A stretch of 64,000 nt of DNA from Parasutterella secunda (GTDB lineage: Bacteria; Pseudomonadota; Gammaproteobacteria; Burkholderiales; Burkholderiaceae_F), in the NCBI RefSeq assembly GCF_023336895.1, contig NZ_JAMBLT010000005.1, positions 1-64,000 on the forward strand, in the 5' to 3' direction. Positions 36,346-45,375 of this stretch are shown one piece after another; the first letter of the stretch is position 1; every line of letters begins with the position of its first letter. The translations under genes were made by a program, and so were the position numbers. Under the pieces are notes generated by a model. That model saw only the letters and a program-made list of their open reading frames with translations, did no database searches and had not been told where the DNA came from.

Positions 36346-37746
36346 TTATTTATTTCTAGGCAAAAGCGTATCGGTCGGTGCCGTTTGTTCTTCGAGAACC
36401 GGTTTTTCGTTTCGTTTATTGGCAAGCGGCATCACCAATTCAACGATTAAGCCGTGCGGGTGGTTCGAAGATAGCTTGATGTGACCACCTGAACGTTTAA
36501 CCACACGAACAACAATGGCGAGGCCCAGACCGGCCCCTTTCGCACCGCCGCGAGCCGTGTCTCCGCGTTCAAACGGACGGACAATTCGAGCCATTTCTTC
36601 AGCAGGAACTCCAACACCTTTATCACAGATGCGAAGCATTGCTTCATCGCCTTGACGCAGAACCTGAATATTTAATTCCAAAAGTCCAGACTCGGGCGTT
36701 CTGCCGTAGCGGTCAGCATTGACGAGCAGATTTTGGATCGCACGGACAAGTTCTGTTGGATGAGCCATCACGAAGAGGTTACCCATTAGGCTCGTTTCAA
36801 TCTTCACATCGTCTTTGGTGCGCAGGCGCATGTCACCAATCGTTTCATACACCATTGCCCCAAGGTCAACCCGTTCAAGCGGTTGCTTACTGCGTTTGGC
36901 ATAGGCCATGAATTGGTTGACGATGCTTTCCATTTGCTCAAGGTCGCTCACCATCGCGTCGCGAGAATCGTCCGGCAAATCAGCTAATTCGATTTCAAGG
37001 CGCATGCGGGTTAAGGGCGTGCGTAAGTCATGGGAGACACCGGCTAATAGTAGTTCTCGGTCATCTTCCATGCGCTCAAGTTCTCGCACCATATGGTTAA
37101 AGCTGTGATTGACGGCTTCAATTTCGGCAGTTCGAGTGTTTTCCGGCAGGAGATCGGGTTTTTCCCCTCGTCCTAATTTTTTAGCCGCTTCACTTAATTG
37201 AGCCAACGGTTTAACTGTGCGTTGTGTGAGAACCGTCGCACCAAGGGTGCCAACTAAAAAGGCCACAAATGCCCAGAAAACCCAAGTCGTGCCGAACGGG
37301 GGATCCAATAGGTCGTTACGGATCAATAGCCAATAGTCATCGCCTTCAATAACCATGGATACCCAGACGCCTGTTTCGCCGTTGACTTCACCGGCGACGA
37401 TCGTGCTGTTGCCTAAGACCTCTTTTGTTTGACTGTCAATGAGTTCAGCGATATTGCCTTGAGCATGTAAGGGTTTCCAAGTATCGGAACTTTCTTTCGG
37501 GATAATTCGCACGCCCTCACGATAAGCGAGCACATGCAGCAAATCGGGACGCGCATTGGGATCAGAAGAAATCAAGGCGTAACGCGTCAGATTAACGGTT
37601 GAAATAATCTGCTGCGATACACCTTTCGAAAAAGGAACCTCGGATAAAACACGAAAGCTTTGAAGCCACGCGAGAGCGGTGATGATCAATAAGAGCATCA
37701 AAAGGGTAAAGGTCCGCCAAAATAAACTCGGTGACTTCAAAGGCAT
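36346..37746 (-). CDS. envZ: Sensor histidine kinase, EnvZ-like
   Basis: A 466-residue inner membrane kinase: two membrane helices (about 10-30 and 152-174) bracket a periplasmic domain of about 120 residues, followed by HAMP, a HisKA dimerisation domain with the phosphorylated His near 239 in SHDLRTPLTRMR, and the ATPase domain with LLVNADRYG, DKGVGVP and GAGLGLAIV. It lies 12 bp after the OmpR-type regulator gene. In E. coli this pair controls porins; the stimulus here is unknown. Confidence 0.88.
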   Translation of the reverse strand: MPLKSPSLFWRTFTLLMLLLIITALAWLQSFRVLSEVPFSKGVSQQIISTVNLTRYALISSDPNARPDLLHVLAYREGVRIIPKESSDTWKPLHAQGNIAELIDSQTKEVLGNSTIVAGEVNGETGVWVSMVIEGDDYWLLIRNDLLDPPFGTTWVFWAFVAFLVGTLGATVLTQRTVKPLAQLSEAAKKLGRGEKPDLLPENTRTAEIEAVNHSFNHMVRELERMEDDRELLLAGVSHDLRTPLTRMRLEIELADLPDDSRDAMVSDLEQMESIVNQFMAYAKRSKQPLERVDLGAMVYETIGDMRLRTKDDVKIETSLMGNLFVMAHPTELVRAIQNLLVNADRYGRTPESGLLELNIQVLRQGDEAMLRICDKGVGVPAEEMARIVRPFERGDTARGGAKGAGLGLAIVVRVVKRSGGHIKLSSNHPHGLIVELVMPLANKRNEKPVLEEQTAPTDTLLPRNK

Positions 37747-37758
37747 ATTGAGTTCCTA

Positions 37759-38493
37759 TTATTGTTGATTCGATTGTCCACCGTCTGGGATGAACACGTA
37801 ACCGACACCCCAAACCGTTTGCAGGAATCTGGGTTTAGAAGGATCGGGTTCAATCATTTTACGCAGACGAGACACCTGCACGTCAAGCGAGCGGTCAAAA
37901 GCTTCATATTCGCGGCCGCGGGCAATCTCCATCAATTTGTCGCGAGACAAAGGTTGTTTGGGATGGCGAGCAAAAGCTTTCAAGACAGCAAATTCACCGG
38001 TTGTAAGGGGAACGGGTTCGCCGTTTTTACGCAATACGCGTGTGCCGAGATCCAATTCAAATTCGCCGAATTTAACCACTTCGTCGGTCATCGAAGGTGC
38101 ACCCGGAGCATCCGCAGCCGGACGACGGCGAAGTACGGCATGAATACGGGCCAAAAGTTCTCTCGGGTTAAAGGGCTTCGGAATGTAGTCATCGGCCCCC
38201 ATTTCCAAACCAACGATACGATCAACGTCTTCACCGCGGGCGGTGAGCATAATGATCGGGGTCGTGTCTTTTTGTTCGCGCAGACGACGCAGAATCTGCA
38301 ATCCGTCTTCGCCGGGCATCATGAGGTCCAAAATCAAAGCATCAAAGCGTTCACGAAGCCACAAACGGTTCATCGTCACACCGTTATCGGCCACAAACAC
38401 TTGGAATCCGTTTTCGCCTAAGTAGCGGCGTAAAAGATCACGGAGACGGGGATCGTCGTCAACGACTAATAATTTGGGTGTACGTTCTGACAT
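37759..38493 (-). CDS. ompR: DNA-binding response regulator, OmpR family
   Basis: A 244-residue regulator with a receiver domain (acidic pocket at 12-14, phosphorylated Asp about 56 in LILDLMMP, Lys in IPKPFN) and a winged-helix DNA-binding domain ending SRLRKMIEPDPSKPRF and VWGVGYVF. It is the first gene of the pair with the EnvZ-like kinase. Sequence of both domains is close to OmpR itself. Confidence 0.9.
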   Translation of the reverse strand: MSERTPKLLVVDDDPRLRDLLRRYLGENGFQVFVADNGVTMNRLWLRERFDALILDLMMPGEDGLQILRRLREQKDTTPIIMLTARGEDVDRIVGLEMGADDYIPKPFNPRELLARIHAVLRRRPAADAPGAPSMTDEVVKFGEFELDLGTRVLRKNGEPVPLTTGEFAVLKAFARHPKQPLSRDKLMEIARGREYEAFDRSLDVQVSRLRKMIEPDPSKPRFLQTVWGVGYVFIPDGGQSNQQ

Positions 38494-38712
38494 GATATTT
38501 GTAACTCACTTTAAAATGTAATTGAAGAAAAAATCGTTTTTGTTACATTTATATTTTGATCAAATTTTTGAGTTTGTAAAGGGGGTAAATGGCTTTTTTA
38601 CACTCAATTACACAAAAGAAATGACATTAAAAATTCGTTTCACCTTTTTGAGTTATTTATCCTTACTATCTGCCTTGTATAGAAGATCGGCCTTTGGGCA
38701 AAGGAAATTTTG

Positions 38713-39246
38713 ATGCAAAGACCCTGTCATTTGAAAATGATTACGTTCGCACTATGTGCAGGTGTTTTTACCTGTGCTTCTGCGCACCCATTTTTGACTC
38801 CGATAGCCGAACATCATAATTCCTCCACCCCTTATTATGCGGGTGAACCCATTGATCAGATGCTCTTTTCGATGCCGCAATCCGATGGCAATCCCAAGCT
38901 CTGGACGGAGATGAGTGCTAAGGAAAGAGCGGAGATATGGCCGTTTCTTTCTCCAAAGATGCAGCGTTACTATTGGCGAAGCATGACAGAACCCGAACGT
39001 CGTGCGATGCGTGCTGAATTTAGCCCCTCTATTAATGAAAAGTTCCGCAAACGCTACGTTTCGCCGTCCGAGTGCGATGGGCACATTGTCCGCCACCGCC
39101 TTTCACCTGAAGAAAGAGCACAAATGCGTCGGCAAATTCGGGAAATGCATATTGAATACTATCGATTCCGTCATCAAAGAGCACCGATGCCGGGCGCTGA
39201 ATCTCAATCAGCACAATCAACTCAACCGGCCACTCCGGCTGAGTAA
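38713..39246 (+). CDS. Secreted protein of unknown function, DUF3106-like
   Basis: A 177-residue protein with a signal peptide that ends near CASAH (about residue 24). The central part repeats short motifs of the form (W)xxLSPxxQRYYWRSMTxxERRAMR and LSPEERAQMRRQIREM, which resemble DUF3106-like proteins common in Burkholderiales. The C-terminus is rich in Gln, Ser and Pro. ATG 38713 follows AAGGA. It stands alone between ompR (divergent) and tsaB. Function unknown. Confidence 0.75.
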   Translation: MQRPCHLKMITFALCAGVFTCASAHPFLTPIAEHHNSSTPYYAGEPIDQMLFSMPQSDGNPKLWTEMSAKERAEIWPFLSPKMQRYYWRSMTEPERRAMRAEFSPSINEKFRKRYVSPSECDGHIVRHRLSPEERAQMRRQIREMHIEYYRFRHQRAPMPGAESQSAQSTQPATPAE

Positions 39247-39268
39247 ATCAACCTTCTCAGACTTCTCG

Positions 39269-39277
39269 TGCTAAGAT
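39269..39277 (+). promoter_or_regulatory. Extended -10 promoter element before tsaB
   Basis: TGCTAAGAT has the extended -10 form (TGnTAnnnT), 28 bp before the tsaB ATG. No good -35 is seen, which extended -10 promoters do not require. Confidence 0.35.
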
Positions 39278-39305
39278 AGCCCATCATTTTTATATTAGTG
39301 TGAAG

Positions 39306-39998
39306 ATGGGTAAACCAGTCTTATTGGCTTTTGATACAGCCACCGAATATTGCTCTGTTGCCTTAGCTTATAAAGCGCAGGTTTATTGTCGTACCGAAAA
39401 ACTCGGTAATTCTCATTCTGAATGCCTGTTACCTTGGATCGACGAGCTGATTAAAAATGCCGGTATTTCTTTAAAGGACCTTGACGGTATCCTATTTAGT
39501 AGCGGTCCCGGTTCCTTTACCGGTTTGCGTATCGCCTGTGGTGTTGCTCAGGGATTAGCGTATGGTCTGGATAAAAAATTGTTGCCGACCTCAACACTCA
39601 CCGCTCTGGGTTATCACTATCGTGATCGTGGCAAACGTATTGCCGTCCTAAATGATGCTCGGATGAACGAGTGTTATGCCGCTATTTATGAAAATAGCGA
39701 CGGTCGCTTTAAGGTTCTTCAACCTGAACGATTGGTAAAACCGGAAGAAGTGCAACGGTGGCTCGAGCAAAATGAAGTAACCTTTGTGGTTGGAACCGCT
39801 ATTGGCGTCTATGACATGAATCTCAAAGTCGAGCATCTTTATGCCCACCCTGATGCCTCTTATATGATTGAGTGGTTTAATGGTTGCCGAGATACAGCCG
39901 ATCAACTTTGGGTAGATCCTGATAAGGCAGCTCCCATGTATATTCGTGATCATGTCGCGCTCACTATTAACGAACGATTGCAAGGAGCAAAACTTTGA
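39306..39998 (+). CDS. tsaB: tRNA threonylcarbamoyladenosine biosynthesis protein TsaB
   Basis: Partner of TsaD and TsaE in making t6A at position 37 of ANN-decoding tRNAs. The 230-residue chain has the ASKHA-fold start LLAFDTATEYCSVAL and the conserved LSSGPGSFTGLRIACGVAQGLA-type segment near 67-85. ATG 39306 is preferred to the in-frame GTG at 39300. Its stop overlaps the rimI start, forming the usual tsaB-rimI unit. Confidence 0.92.
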   Translation: MGKPVLLAFDTATEYCSVALAYKAQVYCRTEKLGNSHSECLLPWIDELIKNAGISLKDLDGILFSSGPGSFTGLRIACGVAQGLAYGLDKKLLPTSTLTALGYHYRDRGKRIAVLNDARMNECYAAIYENSDGRFKVLQPERLVKPEEVQRWLEQNEVTFVVGTAIGVYDMNLKVEHLYAHPDASYMIEWFNGCRDTADQLWVDPDKAAPMYIRDHVALTINERLQGAKL

Positions 39999-40444
39999 CG
40001 TTGCGTTTTTGCTCGGCTGCAGAGACAGATTTGGAAGCCATCAGTCAATTAGATGCCAGTGCTTTCGAGTTTCCCTGGAGTTTCGCTGATTTTGAAGGAT
40101 CTTTAAAAGCCGGACATCAATTTTTGTTATTAAAAGACGATGACAGGCTTTTGGGTTTTGCTGTTTACATGCAGATTTTTGAGCAATCGGAGCTTTTGAC
40201 CATCGCCGTTACGCCGTCTGAACAGGGAATGGGGTACGGTAAATTGATCTTAAATGAGGTTCTTGCTCGCTTAGCTGCCAATCAAGCGGAGAGCTTATTT
40301 TTAGAAGTTCGTGTCAGCAACACGCGCGCCCGCGCTTTGTATCATTCGGTTGGGTTTCAAGAAATTTCTTCTCGAAAAGGTTACTATCCGACTCGTGACG
40401 GTCGGGAAGATGCGATTGTCATGCAAAAATTATTGGGGAACTAA
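39995..40444 (+). CDS. rimI: Ribosomal protein S18-alanine N-acetyltransferase RimI
   Basis: A GNAT acetyltransferase acting on the N-terminal Ala of ribosomal protein S18. The 149-residue protein has FEFPWS, the acetyl-CoA binding segment EQGMGYGKLIL and LEVRVSNTRARALYHSVGF. It uses a TTG start at 39995, supported by AAGGAG at 39982-39987 and by the absence of an ATG near the domain start. It overlaps tsaB by four bases. Confidence 0.92.
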   Translation: MTLRFCSAAETDLEAISQLDASAFEFPWSFADFEGSLKAGHQFLLLKDDDRLLGFAVYMQIFEQSELLTIAVTPSEQGMGYGKLILNEVLARLAANQAESLFLEVRVSNTRARALYHSVGFQEISSRKGYYPTRDGREDAIVMQKLLGN

Positions 40445-41364
40445 TGGCTGGCTATTCAAAAGAGACTGCGCGCCTATGGATGGCGATGGACATCGGACCG
40501 CTGTGGATCGGACGGGACGAAGATGACCCATTGTCTCCGCAGTCTATTGCAAAAGACAGCACTGCAAAAGAAATTACTGAAGCCCCAAAGTTGGCCGCGG
40601 AACAAAATTCCGCTCATTCAGACGACTTTAAACCGGCATCACCGCTTAATAAGACGCCGCCTCACGAGCATTCAGTGCTGACGAGTCCAGAGTCGCATAA
40701 ACCAAAGACTTTTGAACTCAAACCGATTCGTCGAAGTTTTGCCGAGCCCGGCATTGTGGAAGTTGATTCCGAATTGTTGACTCGGGCACAAAACGCTGAC
40801 TGGAAGACGCTGCAGACGTTGGTTTCTCAGTGTACAGCCTGTAAAGCCTTGAGTCAGAGCCGCCTTTCAACGGTTTTTGGAACGGCAGAAAAGACTGCCA
40901 AGATGGTGATTGTCGGGGAAGCTCCAGGGCGTGATGAAGATCTCCAGGGCAAACCGTTTGTTGGTAAAAGCGGTGAATTGCTCGAAAACATCCTTCGCTC
41001 TTTGGGCTTAAGGCGTGGAGCTGATGTGGCCATTATTAATGTCTTAAAGTGCCGTCCGCCCAATAATCGTGATCCTCATGACAATGAGATCGCCGCTTGT
41101 GCGACATTTTTAACTCGTCAGTTGGAATTGTTGGATCCGAAAGTGATCGTTTTGTCAGGCAGAATTGCTTCCCATGCTTTGCTGAAGACGGAAATGTCTA
41201 CCGGCAGACTTCGCGGTCAAACCCATCATATTGAAGTTAATGGTAAACCGATCCCAACGGTTGTCACCTACCATCCGTCCTATTTATTGCGTTCGCCTAC
41301 AGAGAAAATTTGCGCTTGGCGTGACTTCAATCTCGCTAAAAAGCTTCTGCTTGAGCTTTCCTAA
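40444..41364 (+). CDS. Family 4 uracil-DNA glycosylase
   Basis: Removes uracil from DNA. The N-terminal 110 residues are low-complexity and poorly conserved; the C-terminal domain has the 4Fe-4S ligands in CTACKAL, KCRPPNNRDP and the EIAAC segment, the catalytic GEAPGRDEDLQGKPFVGKSG motif, and the HPSYLLR motif. The ATG shares one base with the rimI stop. The tsaB-rimI-udg order is common in betaproteobacteria. Confidence 0.9.
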   Translation: MAGYSKETARLWMAMDIGPLWIGRDEDDPLSPQSIAKDSTAKEITEAPKLAAEQNSAHSDDFKPASPLNKTPPHEHSVLTSPESHKPKTFELKPIRRSFAEPGIVEVDSELLTRAQNADWKTLQTLVSQCTACKALSQSRLSTVFGTAEKTAKMVIVGEAPGRDEDLQGKPFVGKSGELLENILRSLGLRRGADVAIINVLKCRPPNNRDPHDNEIAACATFLTRQLELLDPKVIVLSGRIASHALLKTEMSTGRLRGQTHHIEVNGKPIPTVVTYHPSYLLRSPTEKICAWRDFNLAKKLLLELS

Positions 41365-41378
41365 ATAGAAATTAATTT

Positions 41379-42698
41379 TTAATGACGTTTTTCTTCACCG
41401 ATCAGGTGAGTGGAGTCGTATTCGCGTTGATTACGGAAGTGTTTATAGATAACCAAAAGCATGGAAATCAGAACAAATAGTCCGAACGTTACCATGGTGG
41501 CCGGTGCGCTCATGCCGAAATGAATCAAAAGTGAATAGATCCCAAGCATGATGAGAATCGAGAGGTTTTCATTGAAGTTTTGCACTGCAATGGATTTACC
41601 AGCACTCATCAGAACATACCCACGATGTTGCAGTAAAGCATTCATCGGGACAACGAAAAAGCCCGCGCAGATACCGACAGCAATCATGATGCAAACCGCA
41701 ACCGACACAGCCCAGGTTACGTGAACGCCAAAACAGTCAAAGCCACCGACCGGAACCATTGATTGGTTGAAATAGGCTGAGCACGTAACGAGTGCCCCCA
41801 TGATGACACCCATCCACAGAACCTTGAGAGAATTTTTCAGACTGATCAGTTGAGCAGCAAGAACGGCACCGATTGCAATACCGATACTGACAACGGCCTG
41901 AAGGATGGCACCTTCGGATAAGTTCATGCCGAGAGCATATTCGGCCCACTTTAAAACAAGGAACTGTAATACGGCGCCTGCGCCCCAAAAGAGGGTTGTG
42001 ACGGAAAGCGAAATTTGACCTAGACGGTCTTTCCACAAAATAGCGCAGCTTTTATAGAAATTCTTAAGTGTTTCGATCGGTGTAAAGTCAGCTTTGGGAT
42101 AACGGGCACCGGTATCTGGAATCAATAAGTTGACGGCAGCGGCAGCTAAGTAGATTAGAACAATAATAGAAATGGCCGCTTGTGCCGGGGTGGCGATGCC
42201 TAAAGCCACAAAAGGAAAGCCCGAGTGCAAAATGGCGTAGCTTACAGCGTCATTAATTAAAACGCCGCCCATTACAACCCCTAAAATGATTGAAGCTACG
42301 GTTAAACCTTCAATCCAACTGTTTGCCAACACCAGTTTAACCGGAGGAAGAAGTTCGGTGAGAATGCCGTACTTGGCAGGGGAGTAGGCCGCCGCACCAA
42401 TACCGACAACGGCATAAGCCAAAAGGGGATGCGAGCCAAAAAGCATCAACAGACAGCCGCCGACTTTGAGCATATTGGTCAGGAACATTACTCGGCCTTT
42501 GGGCATGGAATCGGCAAAAATTCCAACATAGGCCGCCAGACAAATGTAGCTGACAACAAAGAAGAGCTTCAGAAGCGGAGTCATCCAATCGGGCGCATTC
42601 ATTTGCGTCAGGAGCGCAATGGCGGCAATCAGCAGGGCATTGTCGGCCAGGCTCGAGAGAAACTGAGCGCACATAATGGAATAAAAACCGCGATTCAT
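41379..42698 (-). CDS. lplT: Lysophospholipid transporter LplT-like
   Basis: A 439-residue MFS protein that flips lysophospholipids across the inner membrane for reacylation. The FLSSLADNALLIAAIALL start and the PAKYGILTELLPP segment near 110 are LplT signatures. Start ATG 42698; the frame extends to a TTG at 42710. The usual partner acyltransferase Aas is not present beside it. Divergent from alr. Confidence 0.88.
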   Translation of the reverse strand: MNRGFYSIMCAQFLSSLADNALLIAAIALLTQMNAPDWMTPLLKLFFVVSYICLAAYVGIFADSMPKGRVMFLTNMLKVGGCLLMLFGSHPLLAYAVVGIGAAAYSPAKYGILTELLPPVKLVLANSWIEGLTVASIILGVVMGGVLINDAVSYAILHSGFPFVALGIATPAQAAISIIVLIYLAAAAVNLLIPDTGARYPKADFTPIETLKNFYKSCAILWKDRLGQISLSVTTLFWGAGAVLQFLVLKWAEYALGMNLSEGAILQAVVSIGIAIGAVLAAQLISLKNSLKVLWMGVIMGALVTCSAYFNQSMVPVGGFDCFGVHVTWAVSVAVCIMIAVGICAGFFVVPMNALLQHRGYVLMSAGKSIAVQNFNENLSILIMLGIYSLLIHFGMSAPATMVTFGLFVLISMLLVIYKHFRNQREYDSTHLIGEEKRH

Positions 42699-42884
42699 GA
42701 ATAATCCCAAATTTCTTAAGCTGAACGATTCTAGCAGATCAACGAAAGAGTGTAGCTGATTAGGTATTAGGGAGAAGTCCCATTGAATTCAAGAAAAAGT
42801 TGAATTAAGCAGAAAAAAATTAGGCCCGCTGCGCTAAGATTAGACGAATCTTTTTCTGAAGCTTTTAGATATTAGAGAAGAGTT

Positions 42885-43973
42885 ATGCCACGTCCTATTG
42901 CAGCCACCATTCACATGGGGGCACTCAGACACAATCTCCAACGCATGCGTGAGGCAGCCAACGGTCGCACACTTTGGGCAGTTGTCAAAGCAAACGCCTA
43001 TGGTCACGGTTTATTGCGGGCAGCCCGTGCTTTCGAGGCCGCTGACGGCTTGGCCATGATTGATCTTTGCGATGCTCAAAAGGTTAGGGAACAGGGGTGG
43101 AAAAAACGGATTTTGCTTTTGGAAGGTTTTTTTGACGCCACGGATATCCCTTTATTGGAAAAATATGACATTGAAACCATCGTTCATAATCGTCATATGA
43201 TTGAGCTTTTAAAGGCTCAGGCTCCTTATGCGTCTTTAAAAGTTCATATCAAAATTAATTCCGGTATGAACCGCTTGGGGTTCCTGCCTCAAGAGGAAGA
43301 AGAAATTCGGGCGCAACTTCAAACAATTGAAGGCGTTCAAGTAATGGGCGTTGTTACCCACTTTGCCAATGCTGAACCTACCTACGGTCATGAACGACCG
43401 GCGACTGTTTCGATTCAATTAAATCGGATGGACAAAATTCAACCGATGCCGAAGAACCTGTGTATGGCTAATTCTGCCGCTACGCTTTGGCAATCCGATG
43501 TAAAGGGTGATGCTGTTCGTGCCGGGGTGGCACTTTATGGCGTAAGCCCCGACAGCCACTACAGTTCTGCTGATCTTAATATCCGACCGGCGATGACCTT
43601 ATCGGCCAAGATTTTGGCTATTCAAAATGTTCCGGCGGGCGAAGCAATCGGTTACGGTTCTCGTTTCGTTACCCATCGTGATTCGCGTATAGCCGTTGTT
43701 GCTTGCGGTTATGCTGACGGCTATCCTCGTTCAACCCCTGATGGCACGCCTACCTTTGTTGAAGGCAAAATTGCTCCGATTGCGGGAGCTATTTCCATGG
43801 ATATGCTCACGATTGATGTTACGGATATTCCCGAAGCTCAATTAGGTAGCGAAGTGGAACTTTGGGGAGCGAATATCTCGGTTAATGATGTCGCAAAGCG
43901 GTGCGGTACGATCGGCTACGAACTCATGTGTGCGATAGCCCTGCGTGTTCCGATGCTCGAAGATGAAAATTAG
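42885..43973 (+). CDS. alr: Alanine racemase
   Basis: A pyridoxal-phosphate enzyme making D-alanine for peptidoglycan. The 362-residue protein has the lysine that holds the cofactor in AVVKANAYGHG (Lys35) and the catalytic tyrosine in AIGYGSRFVTHRD near 256. The MANSAATL motif and C-terminal GTIGYELMCAI segment are normal. It is followed by radA after five bases. Confidence 0.95.
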   Translation: MPRPIAATIHMGALRHNLQRMREAANGRTLWAVVKANAYGHGLLRAARAFEAADGLAMIDLCDAQKVREQGWKKRILLLEGFFDATDIPLLEKYDIETIVHNRHMIELLKAQAPYASLKVHIKINSGMNRLGFLPQEEEEIRAQLQTIEGVQVMGVVTHFANAEPTYGHERPATVSIQLNRMDKIQPMPKNLCMANSAATLWQSDVKGDAVRAGVALYGVSPDSHYSSADLNIRPAMTLSAKILAIQNVPAGEAIGYGSRFVTHRDSRIAVVACGYADGYPRSTPDGTPTFVEGKIAPIAGAISMDMLTIDVTDIPEAQLGSEVELWGANISVNDVAKRCGTIGYELMCAIALRVPMLEDEN

Positions 43974-43978
43974 TCCAT

Positions 43979-45355
43979 ATGGCAACAAAAAAGAAAAAAA
44001 TTGAATGGGTTTGTTCCGAGTGCGGCGGAACCACGGTCAAGTGGGCTGGTCGCTGTCCCCATTGCGGTGAATGGAACACGTTAAAAGAATTTGTTGTTGA
44101 AACAGGGGCTGCCGCGCGATTTGGTGATTCGCGTCATAAAGGTCTGGTCAGCGCTTCAGAAGTGTTGGACTTGAACGATGTTCAGGCTCAAGAGGTTCCC
44201 CGTATTGTTACGGGCTTTCAAGAGTTTGATCGAGTTATGGGCGGCGGTCTTGTTTGTGGAGGCGTCTCCCTTATCGGCGGAGATCCCGGGATCGGTAAGT
44301 CCACTCTTTTACTTCAGGTGATGCATCGGCTTGTTCATCAGGATGTGCGTTGCCTGTATGTGAGCGGAGAAGAAAGCCCGGGGCAGATTGCTTTACGTGC
44401 TAAACGTTTAGGTCTTGAGCCTCAAGGTTTGAGGTTGATGAGCGAAATTCAGTTGGAAAAGATTGAGGCGACGCTTTTGGAAGAAAAGCCTCAATTTGTC
44501 GTTATTGACTCTATTCAAACGCTCTTTTCAGATCAGCTTGAATCTGCGCCCGGTTCCGTGACGCAGGTCCGTGAATGTTCAGCAAGACTGACTCGTATAG
44601 CTAAGAGTTCAGGCATTACTTTAATCTTTGTCGGTCATGTGACAAAAGACGGCTCATTGGCCGGTCCCCGTGTTTTAGAGCATATTGTCGATACGGTTCT
44701 TTATTTTGAAGGGGATACCCATTCCAATTTCAGATTGATCCGCGCTTTTAAAAATCGCTTTGGTGCGGTCAACGAATTAGGCGTTTTTGCCATGACCGAT
44801 AGGGGACTGAAGGGTGTCAATAATCCGAGCGCTATCTTTTTGTCAGAACACAAGGCCAATGTTCCCGGTTCTGTCGTTATGGTTACGCAGGAAGGAACCC
44901 GCCCATTGCTCGTAGAAGTGCAGGCGTTGGTGGACACAACCCATCTTCCCTCACCTAAACGTTTGTCTGTTGGTATAGATCAACAGCGCCTTTCGATGCT
45001 ATTGGCTGTACTTCACCGGCATGCAGGATTGGCCTGCTTTGACCAGGATGTATTTGTCAATGCAGTCGGCGGGGTTAAAATTACCGAACCTGCTGCCGAC
45101 TTGGCGGTATTAATGGCGATATATTCTTCACTGAGAAATCGTTCTTTGCCTGAAGGATTGGTTGTGTTTGGCGAAGTGGGGTTGGCAGGAGAAATCCGAC
45201 CGGCGCCCAGAGGCCAAGAGCGTCTGAAAGAGGCGGCTAAATTAGGTTTTTCCCGGGCCATTATTCCACGAGCAAACGCTCCGAAACAGCCGATTGAAGG
45301 ACTTGAAATTATTGCGGTTGATCGATTGAGTAACGCAATAGATGCCATTCGTTAG
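43979..45355 (+). CDS. radA: DNA repair protein RadA
   Basis: A RecA-like helicase that promotes branch migration of recombination intermediates. The 458-residue protein has an N-terminal four-Cys zinc finger (CSEC and CPHC, Cys 12, 15, 26, 29), Walker A GGDPGIGKSTLL near 100, the RadA-specific KNRFG motif and a C-terminal Lon-protease-like domain. Co-directional with alr. Confidence 0.95.
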   Translation: MATKKKKIEWVCSECGGTTVKWAGRCPHCGEWNTLKEFVVETGAAARFGDSRHKGLVSASEVLDLNDVQAQEVPRIVTGFQEFDRVMGGGLVCGGVSLIGGDPGIGKSTLLLQVMHRLVHQDVRCLYVSGEESPGQIALRAKRLGLEPQGLRLMSEIQLEKIEATLLEEKPQFVVIDSIQTLFSDQLESAPGSVTQVRECSARLTRIAKSSGITLIFVGHVTKDGSLAGPRVLEHIVDTVLYFEGDTHSNFRLIRAFKNRFGAVNELGVFAMTDRGLKGVNNPSAIFLSEHKANVPGSVVMVTQEGTRPLLVEVQALVDTTHLPSPKRLSVGIDQQRLSMLLAVLHRHAGLACFDQDVFVNAVGGVKITEPAADLAVLMAIYSSLRNRSLPEGLVVFGEVGLAGEIRPAPRGQERLKEAAKLGFSRAIIPRANAPKQPIEGLEIIAVDRLSNAIDAIR

Positions 45356-45375
45356 GATTTTTAAGCGAGAAGAAA

